Assembly: GCA_025869435.1 (NCBI GenBank)
Contig: JAOZVS010000064.1
Span: 1-64,000 of the forward strand
DNA length: 64,000 bases
Reading direction: 5' to 3'
Origin: Zavarzinia sp.
GTDB lineage: Bacteria; Pseudomonadota; Alphaproteobacteria; Zavarziniales; Zavarziniaceae
The notes under the pieces are model-generated. The model saw only the letters and a list, made by a program, of their open reading frames with translations, searched no databases and was not told the origin of the DNA. How positions within the stretch are numbered: the stretch's first letter is position 1; each line of letters opens with the position of its first letter. Shown one piece after another: positions 24,970 through 31,785 of this stretch. The translations under genes were made by a program, and so were the position numbers.

Positions 24970-27201
24970 TCAGAACTGATAGGTCGCGGCGACCCCCAGG
25001 AAGTCCCGATCGATGAAGGGGTTGCGCGAACCATTGGTCCCGCCCCCGGCGCCGAAGGACTTGAAGTAACTCACGCTGACCGAGAAGCTCTGCGAGAAGT
25101 CGCCGCGCAGCCCAAGCAGGATCGCGGTCATGCTCTTGGTGAAGCCGGGCAATGGTGCCGGCGTATTGCCGAACAGCCCGTGGGAAAAGGCGATGGAGGG
25201 TGTCAGCTTCACGCCGTCGATCAGGTTCGGGTAATCGAACAGGAACAGGCCCTGCACCCCGCCCGACCATCGGGTCGGCAGCTTGCCGGTATCCCAGAAG
25301 GGATCGCCCAGGGCCGTCACCGGCACCCGGGGCGAGACCTCGGCCACGCTGGTCAGGTTCAGGGCGCGACTGTAGAAGCCGGAAAAGCCGTTCTGGCCAT
25401 AGGCGGCGTAAGGGTAACCATCCTTCAGATCGACATGCAACGCGCCGAACTCGACAAGGGCGATGATCGAGGACGCGCCGGTGACCTCGGCCACCCAGTC
25501 GGTTCCACCGAAGATCTTGGTCAGGCGCAGCGCCGCCTGCCAGACATCATGGCGGCGGTCGGCGCGGATGATGCGGCCAGGGATATACTGGTCGTCGAAC
25601 GTCTCGCCGGCCGGTCCATCGGCGATCGGCGCGATGCCGAAGTTCTTCACGTAAAGTGGATCGTTGGGCAATGTCGTGCCGCCGATCGTGGTCGGCCCGA
25701 TGGGCAGCTGGGCATTATAGGCCCCCTGATCGATCGGAATGCCACCCGCCTGATTGATCGCCTGCCCGAAGAAGGCCGGGGCCGAAATCAGCACCGGGAC
25801 ATCGTGCTTGTAGGAAATCTCGCCATTGATGGCGATGCCCGACCAGTTTTCCGTCGTGTTGAAGGCAAGGCCCAGCATGGCGATATCGTCGGGGTAATAC
25901 TGATAGAAATTGCTGTTTTCGAGGTTTTCGAACACGGTCGAGCGCGGCAGCGTGCCCAGCGACGGCTCTATCGCCGCCGACAGGATCGGCGCCACGGCCG
26001 GACTGAGAATGTCCGAGGCGAGATTGCCGCCGGTCACGAAACCCGGCACCAGCTGGCCGATCACCGACGTCAGGGCCTGCTGCTGCTCGAGACCAAGGGC
26101 GGACAGCGCGCTGCCCAGCACGCCCGCTGGCGCCGTCGCCAGATCGACCTCGCCGGTGCCCGCCGCATAGTGCTCGGGCGCCTGGAAATAGACCGAGGGC
26201 AGGCGGCTGCGGTAGTTCACGTAGAACAGCTGGAATTCCGTATTGTTCAGCTCGGGCATGAAGTAACGCATGGCGACGCCCCAGTCACCGCCTGAAGGAT
26301 CGTCGATCCGGTGCAGCGGCAGGCTGGTCGACAACGCCCGAGGGCCACTGCCGTAAGGCGCCGGCGGATTGTCATAGTCCGCCGGATCATCGCGCCCCGC
26401 CGTGAAGGACCGCGTATCGCCGTAATCGGTGAAGACCGAGGTGCCGGAGGAGCCCTCGCAGAGATTGTCGTTGAATGAGAGGAAGCTGCCGCAGACCGGC
26501 AGGCGCGCCGGCTCGAAATCGAACTGGTAAAACGCCTCGAAGGATGGGCCGTCGGCCAGTTCATAGGCCAGCTTGATCATCGGCACCGGGATCAGCGCAT
26601 CCTTCAACTCCGCCCCCGGAGTCAGGATTTTCGTCACGTCGATCGGGTTGATCACCGAAATGCCGTTCAGGGTGAACAACGCCTCGCCCCAGTTCAGGAT
26701 CTGATTGCCCAGCTTGATCTGCAGATTGTTGCCGAAGACATCGAGATTGGTGCCGACGTAATATTCCCGCAAGGTCGCGTCCCAATCCGCCTTGTCCTTG
26801 GCGCGGGGCGAATATCGCCCGCGCCAGGGCCGCTCCGCCGGGCCGTTTTCCGCCAGCTGGTTGTTCATGGCGATACTGTCGATGAAGGCTTCGCCGCTGA
26901 TCGTCGCGAACCAGTCGCGCCACTTCAGGCGCAGCTCCGAACGCACGGTGGTCAGTTGCGAGACGATGTCGTATTTGTCGAAATTCAGGTTGCCGTCATC
27001 GGCGTCGGCCGGCGTGTAGCGCCCCCCGTTGTAATATCCGACGTTACGCGGATCGCGGTCGGCCATGCGCATCTGCGCCCCGACCGACAGCGTGGTGATG
27101 ACCGTGCCCGTGATTTCATCGCCCAGTTCGAAATCATAGGCGGCGGCGGATGTCGCCATGGCCAGGACCGCCAGGCCGGCGATTGTCCCCTTCGTCATCA
27201 T
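24970..27201 (-). CDS. DUF1302 outer-membrane protein
   Basis: 743 aa. A signal peptide (MMTKGTIAGLAVLAMATSAAAYDFELG) is followed by a beta-barrel-like protein that ends in phenylalanine (ATYQF), as expected for Bam-inserted barrels. DUF1302 signatures include LNWGEALFTLNGISVINPIDVTKILTPGAELKDALIPVPMIKLAYEL. DUF1302 proteins are usually paired with DUF1329 proteins and RND transporters handling lipophilic compounds; no RND gene is seen here. It starts 6 bases after the DUF1329 gene. Confidence 0.9.
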   Translation of the reverse strand: MMTKGTIAGLAVLAMATSAAAYDFELGDEITGTVITTLSVGAQMRMADRDPRNVGYYNGGRYTPADADDGNLNFDKYDIVSQLTTVRSELRLKWRDWFATISGEAFIDSIAMNNQLAENGPAERPWRGRYSPRAKDKADWDATLREYYVGTNLDVFGNNLQIKLGNQILNWGEALFTLNGISVINPIDVTKILTPGAELKDALIPVPMIKLAYELADGPSFEAFYQFDFEPARLPVCGSFLSFNDNLCEGSSGTSVFTDYGDTRSFTAGRDDPADYDNPPAPYGSGPRALSTSLPLHRIDDPSGGDWGVAMRYFMPELNNTEFQLFYVNYRSRLPSVYFQAPEHYAAGTGEVDLATAPAGVLGSALSALGLEQQQALTSVIGQLVPGFVTGGNLASDILSPAVAPILSAAIEPSLGTLPRSTVFENLENSNFYQYYPDDIAMLGLAFNTTENWSGIAINGEISYKHDVPVLISAPAFFGQAINQAGGIPIDQGAYNAQLPIGPTTIGGTTLPNDPLYVKNFGIAPIADGPAGETFDDQYIPGRIIRADRRHDVWQAALRLTKIFGGTDWVAEVTGASSIIALVEFGALHVDLKDGYPYAAYGQNGFSGFYSRALNLTSVAEVSPRVPVTALGDPFWDTGKLPTRWSGGVQGLFLFDYPNLIDGVKLTPSIAFSHGLFGNTPAPLPGFTKSMTAILLGLRGDFSQSFSVSVSYFKSFGAGGGTNGSRNPFIDRDFLGVAATYQF

Positions 27202-27207
27202 GGCCCC

Positions 27208-28593
27208 CTACTGCGCGCCCATGCGGCGCACGGCATCGGGCGAGAACATGGAGGTATCGACATCCCTGGCGTCCAGATCGAAGATCTTCTCTTCGTTCTT
27301 CATGCCGAAGGTCAGGTATTTGCCCGATTGCAGATCATAGGAGATCTCGATCACCGACGAGCACAGGGGCACGTCATAGGCGTTGATCAGCGGCCCCTCC
27401 TGCACCCGCCACAGGGTGCTTCGGGTGTCATAGGCATCGATGGCGACGATATTCCAGCTGTCCTCGTCCAGATAGAATGTGCGCCGGCCATAGATATGGC
27501 GCGAACCCTCCTTCAGGGTCGCGTCGACGACGAAGGCACGGTGCAATTCGTAACGGTTCAGGTCCTGCCTTATGTGGTTGGGGGTCAGAATGTCCTTGTA
27601 TTTGTACTTGGGCGACATCAGCTCATAGGCATTGTAACCCATGTAGATCTCGCGCTTGGGCAGCAGCTTGAAGTCGTAGCGATCGGTCGCGCCGTTGTAC
27701 ATGTCGAATGTATCGGCCGGGGCGAGGCCATCGGTCTGCGGCGCGGGATTGTCATAGGCGATGTCGGGCGCCCGCAGGAGGCGCCTGGTGCCCGGATTGT
27801 AGACCCAGGCCTGACGCGGCAATTCCTTCGCGTTGATCGTATCGAGCACGAGGACGATCGTGCCGGCCGAGCGCGGCGGATAGGTGATGAAATTGAGGTA
27901 GGAGATACCGATGTTGTTCAGCTGGGTGATATCCGTGACGTCACCGATGCGATTCAACCCCGGTCCGTTGTAATGGGCGATGCCGATGTCGCTGCCTCGC
28001 ACGAGATCGTAGGAACCATCCCGCGCCACCAGCGCGGCAGCGAAGTAGCGCCGTCCCTTGAAGCCGCGATAGCGCAGCCGGTGGTTCCAGATCGCCTCGA
28101 CCCCGGTCTGCGGGATGGGAAACGGATTGCCCAGCAGGGCATCATGCAGGCCGTTGTTGTCCTCGGTCATCGTCGCGGTCAGGGCGTTCCGCTTGTTCGC
28201 CTCGTAGATCCGCTCGGGCAGGGCGCAGCTCCGCCGCGTCGGATAGACGTTGATCGCATAGGTCGGATAGAGCTTCAGCAGCGCCATCTGGCCCGTCGTC
28301 AGGCGCCCCTTGTAACTATCGGCGTTTTTTCCCGTGATGGCGAACAGTACCTTGTCGTCCGGGAAGGGTGTGACGTGGTGCCGCCCGGGCGTGTAACCCG
28401 GCGGCGGCGCCTTCACCCCGCCGTCCCAGGGCGGTATCGTGCCATCGGCATTGCCGGCCTTCTCGGCGCCCATGGCGGTCAGGTCCTGCCCCAATCGCTC
28501 GGCATCGGCCGGCGAAACCTTGCCCCAGGCCCCGCCGGCAGCCGCGGCAGCCAGCACGCCGACGACCGCCGCAATCGCCAATTTCATCGCCAC
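27208..28593 (-). CDS. DUF1329 periplasmic protein (LolB-like)
   Basis: 461 aa. The signal peptide is MAMKLAIAAVVGVLAAAAAGGAWGKVSPADAERLG. DUF1329 signatures are EKAGNADGTIPPWDGG, YPTYAINVYPTRRSCALPERI and YNPGTRRLLRAPDIAYDNP. The family has a LolA/LolB-like half-barrel that binds hydrophobic ligands in the periplasm. It is first in a two-gene operon with the DUF1302 barrel protein, so the pair probably moves a lipophilic compound across the envelope. Confidence 0.92.
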   Translation of the reverse strand: MAMKLAIAAVVGVLAAAAAGGAWGKVSPADAERLGQDLTAMGAEKAGNADGTIPPWDGGVKAPPPGYTPGRHHVTPFPDDKVLFAITGKNADSYKGRLTTGQMALLKLYPTYAINVYPTRRSCALPERIYEANKRNALTATMTEDNNGLHDALLGNPFPIPQTGVEAIWNHRLRYRGFKGRRYFAAALVARDGSYDLVRGSDIGIAHYNGPGLNRIGDVTDITQLNNIGISYLNFITYPPRSAGTIVLVLDTINAKELPRQAWVYNPGTRRLLRAPDIAYDNPAPQTDGLAPADTFDMYNGATDRYDFKLLPKREIYMGYNAYELMSPKYKYKDILTPNHIRQDLNRYELHRAFVVDATLKEGSRHIYGRRTFYLDEDSWNIVAIDAYDTRSTLWRVQEGPLINAYDVPLCSSVIEISYDLQSGKYLTFGMKNEEKIFDLDARDVDTSMFSPDAVRRMGAQ

Positions 28594-28908
28594 CTCCCCT
28601 GCATTTCCGGTCTTTTCGGACTTTGTTCAGCCCGTATCGCCGTTTCTCTCGTCATAAGGGTGAAGGGGTCGGGCATTGTTGTGAATTCGTGTTCCCGCCA
28701 TCGGCACCACGAGCCCGCAAGCCAGCAAATCAGCCGTTTTCCACCCCTCGCGAAGGGTGAAAAGTGGAATTAGTTTCCGTTGCACTCGCAAATGCCGCCG
28801 GCCACGGGCGTGCGATCGGTGAAAAACCCCTCTGATCAGAGGGGTGCCGGTTTCGACGCCTCGGCGCAGCCTTCTCTCCATAAAAGACAGGCAGAATGGC
28901 TGGGGCAC
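28594..28908. other. 315-bp divergent intergenic region
   Basis: No gene is seen. It separates the DUF1329 operon (minus) from the XRE gene (plus), so it must carry both promoters. It contains the perfect 20-bp palindrome at 28826-28845 and an imperfect inverted repeat (CACCC...GGGTG) near 28745-28760. Confidence 0.7.
28826..28845 (+). promoter_or_regulatory. lux-box-like 20-bp perfect palindrome upstream of the XRE gene
   Basis: ACCCCTCTGATCAGAGGGGT is a perfect palindrome with the length of lux/tra boxes and a central GATC. Its first 15 bases also occur, but for the last one, in the box upstream of luxI (29338-29357). Its centre is about 74 bases before the XRE start, against about 65 bases for the luxI box. 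Confidence 0.75.
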
Positions 28909-29316
28909 ATGATCGGAACTTCCACGGACACATCCATCTTCGCGGCGAGCATCGGCCGCTGGCTTTACGGGCTGCGCGCGGTTCGCGGCCTGACGATAGA
29001 CGATCTGGCGGCGCGCTCCGGCTTCTGCCCGGCGCGGGTCAGGGAAATCGAAAAAGGTCAGGCGCGGCCCGCCGGTATCGATGAACTCGGCGAATTGCTG
29101 AAGGCCATCGACCCGGCCCTGCTGCGCCGTCTGGTCGAATTCGCCAGCAACCTCGGCGCCGCTTCCAACAGTATCGACGATGCCTGCGACCTGTCGCATC
29201 TGGCCAGCCGGCTCGTCGCCGCCTTCGGCGGCGTCACCTCGACCGCGACCCGGGATGCGGTGGCCGATCTTGTGGAAACCATCGCCGGCCGCACCGTCCG
29301 CCACTACCATGCGTAA
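28909..29316 (+). CDS. XRE-family regulator directly upstream of luxI
   Basis: 135 aa. The helix-turn-helix lies about residues 10-50 (IGRWLYGLRAVRGLTIDDLAARSGFCPARVREIEKGQARP). The C-terminal part is helical with no known ligand domain. ATG 28909 is chosen over in-frame upstream starts, since those would run through the palindrome region. The gene lies between two lux-box-like sites and is co-oriented with luxI 95 bases downstream, so it is probably a LuxR target and perhaps a regulator of luxI. Confidence 0.82.
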   Translation: MIGTSTDTSIFAASIGRWLYGLRAVRGLTIDDLAARSGFCPARVREIEKGQARPAGIDELGELLKAIDPALLRRLVEFASNLGAASNSIDDACDLSHLASRLVAAFGGVTSTATRDAVADLVETIAGRTVRHYHA

Positions 29317-29337
29317 TCATTCATGGGACGTTAAAAT

Positions 29338-29357
29338 ACCCCTCTGATCAGACAGGC
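29338..29357 (+). promoter_or_regulatory. lux-box-like 20-mer upstream of luxI
   Basis: ACCCCTCTGATCAGACAGGC shares its first 14 bases with the perfect palindrome at 28826. The core TCTGATCAGA is symmetric and the right arm (AGACAGG) departs from the perfect form. Its centre is about 65 bases before the luxI ATG, a normal distance for LuxR activation. A second small palindrome, GGTTAATAACC, follows at 29360-29370. Confidence 0.75.
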
Positions 29358-29411
29358 GCGGTTAATAACCAATTAATTGTTCCATTGCTTGCCACAACTT
29401 GGAGGCAGGCA

Positions 29412-30041
29412 ATGATCGACGTCATCGGTCCCTGGAACAGGGCAAACCACAAGCGCACGCTGGAGGAAATGTTCCGTCTGCGGCACCAGGTCTTCGTCGA
29501 GGAAATGGGCTGGCAGTTGCCCATGGCCCGCGACGGCTTGGAAATCGATCAGTTCGACACACCGCGCACGGTCTATCTCGTCTGTCGCGGGGACGATGGC
29601 GCCATCGCGGGCTCGATGCGGCTCATCCCCTCGGTGCTGCCGCATCTGCTGGGCGATGTCTTTCCCAAGCTCTGCGATGGTCCCGTGCCGCGCGGCCCGG
29701 CCATTTTCGAGAGCAGTCGCAGCTGCGTGTCGCGCCGCGCGCGGGAAAACGATCGTCGGGGCACGGTCTGGGGCGCGCTGTCCTGCGGCATGATCGAATA
29801 TGCCATGCTGCGCGAGCTGGATTTCATCACCGCCGTCATGGACCGGCGCATGGTCGGCATGGCCCAGGCCGCCGACTGGCACTTGAACGTGCTCGGCCCC
29901 GAGATCGAGATGGGGGGAGTCGGGGTCGTCGGCGTCACCATGCCGATCGACACGGTCGCGCTGCAGACGGTACGCCGTCAGCGTGGCGTGCCCGACCCGG
30001 TGCTGCGCCTGCGTTTCACCGACGCCGCCATCGCGGCCTGA
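29412..30041 (+). CDS. luxI: LuxI-family acyl-homoserine-lactone synthase
   Basis: 209 aa. Makes the AHL signal from S-adenosylmethionine and an acyl-carrier-protein or CoA thioester. All invariant residues fall at canonical positions: Arg24, Phe28, Trp34, Glu44, Asp46, Asp49, Arg70, Glu100 and Arg103 (the last two in IFESSRSCVSRRARE). ATG 29412 has GGAGG just upstream. It is convergent with luxR, the stops being 2 bases apart, and preceded by a lux-box-like site. The acyl chain cannot be deduced. The name refers to the family; a species-specific symbol cannot be given. Confidence 0.95.
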   Translation: MIDVIGPWNRANHKRTLEEMFRLRHQVFVEEMGWQLPMARDGLEIDQFDTPRTVYLVCRGDDGAIAGSMRLIPSVLPHLLGDVFPKLCDGPVPRGPAIFESSRSCVSRRARENDRRGTVWGALSCGMIEYAMLRELDFITAVMDRRMVGMAQAADWHLNVLGPEIEMGGVGVVGVTMPIDTVALQTVRRQRGVPDPVLRLRFTDAAIAA

Positions 30042-30043
30042 GG

Positions 30044-30751
30044 TCAGGGGTAAAGCAGGCCGAAGCGAATGGCCGCCACGATGGCCTGAATGCGTGTCGA
30101 GGCGCCGAACTTCCGTTTCGCGCCCTCGACATGCCAGTGCACGGTGGTTTCGCTGATGTTTAGGATCTGAGCGATCGCCCAGTCCGACTTGCCGGCGGCG
30201 ACCCAGTGCAGGCAATCCCGTTCACGCTTGGTCAGGCTGGGCAGATCCTCCGCCCAGCCCCGGCGCACCAGGATCCGGGCACGGTCGTGGGCGACCGTGG
30301 CGAGAAAACGCAGGGCCATCAGGACACGGGGATCGTCGTCCACCTTGCGGCCGGCGAAGGTCACTTCGGCGCAATAGCCGGCCGGGCCGTGAATCGGAAT
30401 GGTCAGGCCGTGGTTCAGGCCAAAGCTGGTGGCTTCGTTCATGATCCGGCGCTGCGCCGTCGTCGAATGAGCCGAAGCCTCGGCCCAGGTGAAGGGCAGG
30501 ACATCCGAGGCAGCCCGGCGAAACACCGGATCGATCAGGGCGAATTCCTGCGTGACGTAATGCTCCACCCAGATTTCAGGCATTTTCACGATGGCCAGGG
30601 CATCGGGATGCAGCTTATTGGTCTTCGGGATTTCCATGCAGGCGGAATGGCCATAGCCATGCCCATCCGCAACACCGGCGAGCACATCGAAGGCCCCGAT
30701 CGCCGTTTCAGCCCGATCGATCCTGTCTGCCACATCCAGAAGATTGATCAC
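30044..30751 (-). CDS. luxR: LuxR-family AHL-responsive regulator
   Basis: 235 aa. The AHL-binding domain keeps Trp61, Tyr65, Asp74, Pro75, Trp89 and the conserved glycine region around 111-115 (SFGLNHGLTIPIHGPAG), matching the invariant set of LuxR/TraR. The C-terminal GerE-type helix-turn-helix (LTKRERDCLHWVAAGKSDWAIAQILNISETTVHWHV, about 173-208) keeps Glu177, Leu181 and Gly187. A functional ligand-dependent activator is expected. It is convergent with luxI and 18 bases downstream of a 106-aa gene. Confidence 0.95.
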   Translation of the reverse strand: MINLLDVADRIDRAETAIGAFDVLAGVADGHGYGHSACMEIPKTNKLHPDALAIVKMPEIWVEHYVTQEFALIDPVFRRAASDVLPFTWAEASAHSTTAQRRIMNEATSFGLNHGLTIPIHGPAGYCAEVTFAGRKVDDDPRVLMALRFLATVAHDRARILVRRGWAEDLPSLTKRERDCLHWVAAGKSDWAIAQILNISETTVHWHVEGAKRKFGASTRIQAIVAAIRFGLLYP

Positions 30752-30769
30752 GCGCCCGCCCCACCCGGC

Positions 30770-31090
30770 TCAATGCCCGCGACAATTGTCCACCGCTTCG
30801 CGCATTTCGCCAAGAGCCCGTGCATCATCCAGCAAACGATTGAGCGCCTCGACACCGTGATCGCGGCGGATGCGCTCGACAACGAAGATCAGCATGGCCT
30901 CGAGATCGCCGATCGGCATGGGCCGGCGGTTGCGCCCACGCTCGGTCGACTGGCGCCACTCTTCCTCGAGCAGGTGTCGCAGCACGCCATCGCCCAGGGC
31001 CGTCGCGATGGAATGCACCACGGCACGCAGCTTGGCGGCGGCCATGGCATCGTCACCAGGGAACTCCACAGGGGATGAGCTTTGACCCAT
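30770..31090 (-). CDS. hypothetical protein upstream of luxR, 106 aa
   Basis: A helical, charged protein: AAAKLRAVVHSIATALGDGVLRHLLEEEWRQSTERGRNRRPMPIGDLEAMLIFVVERIRRDHGVEALNRLLDDARALGEM. No membrane segment or signal. It precedes luxR by 18 bases on the same strand, so both are probably one transcript. No family is recognised. A modulator of LuxR or a small helical adaptor is conceivable, but only from position. Confidence 0.65.
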   Translation of the reverse strand: MGQSSSPVEFPGDDAMAAAKLRAVVHSIATALGDGVLRHLLEEEWRQSTERGRNRRPMPIGDLEAMLIFVVERIRRDHGVEALNRLLDDARALGEMREAVDNCRGH

Positions 31091-31107
31091 GTCAGCAACC
31101 TACCAAA

Positions 31108-31131
31108 AGTTGTTTTTAACGCTACACAACT
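31108..31131 (-). terminator. weak hairpin after the OGFr-domain gene
   Basis: AGTTGT-N12-ACAACT followed on the minus strand by TTTT lies at the end of the OGFr-domain gene and before the 106-aa gene. The stem is only 6 bp, so termination is uncertain. Confidence 0.35.
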
Positions 31132-31675
31132 ACCCCTGCCAGATCAAGCCCCCCCGGGACCAGTCCGCGGGCGGCAGTTCCGCATCATGCCAATAGCGCA
31201 GCGCCATGCTCCAGGCCCCCGCGGCCTCCTGCCCCGCGATGTCGAACAGCAGCCGGCGCAGGCCCGCCGCCACCTCCGCAAGACCGCAGAGGGACAGGCA
31301 ACGCAGCATTCGCGTGAAGCGCAGATGATTGTGATCGATGGGGCCGAGCCAATGGCGATAAAGCCCCGGAAAGGCCGCCGATCGCGTGAAACAGTCGCCC
31401 CGCCGCTCGATCCCGTAAAGCCGCGTCATCGTGTCGAGCGAGGTCAGCAAGGCGGCGCGCAGGTCGTCGCGGGCCGCGATTTCGCGGGCCTCGGCAAGGC
31501 TCAGCAGGGGGGCTTCGGCGTTGGCTCCGCTCGGCTCCGGCAGGGGAAACAGCCACTGGATGAAATCGTGGCGGCTTTCCAGCCAGCTATCCGGTTTCGC
31601 CCAGATGTCGCCGATCAGGCGCCCCGCGCCATCGGCGGCCGTGCCGGCGAGAAAGGATGTGAGATGTGTCACCAT
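31130..31675 (-). CDS. OGFr-conserved-domain protein, 181 aa
   Basis: The segment SRHDFIQWLFPLPEPSGANAEAPLLSLAEAREIAARDDLRAALLTSLDTMTRLYGIE is the bacterial form of the opioid growth factor receptor conserved domain (PF04664). HWLGPIDHNHLRFTRMLRCLSLCGL follows. ATG 31675 is chosen because AGGGAGCGG precedes it; longer starts exist. The role of bacterial members is unknown. Divergent from the DUF4139 gene. Confidence 0.82.
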   Translation of the reverse strand: MVTHLTSFLAGTAADGAGRLIGDIWAKPDSWLESRHDFIQWLFPLPEPSGANAEAPLLSLAEAREIAARDDLRAALLTSLDTMTRLYGIERRGDCFTRSAAFPGLYRHWLGPIDHNHLRFTRMLRCLSLCGLAEVAAGLRRLLFDIAGQEAAGAWSMALRYWHDAELPPADWSRGGLIWQG

Positions 31676-31785
31676 TCCGCTCCCTGACGCTTGCGCCGCC
31701 GTCATCCCCTCGCCACCCTGCTGTCGCAATATTACCCGGATTGCGCAATACAACACCCGGGACCACCAGTCTTCGGGGGGAAGAA

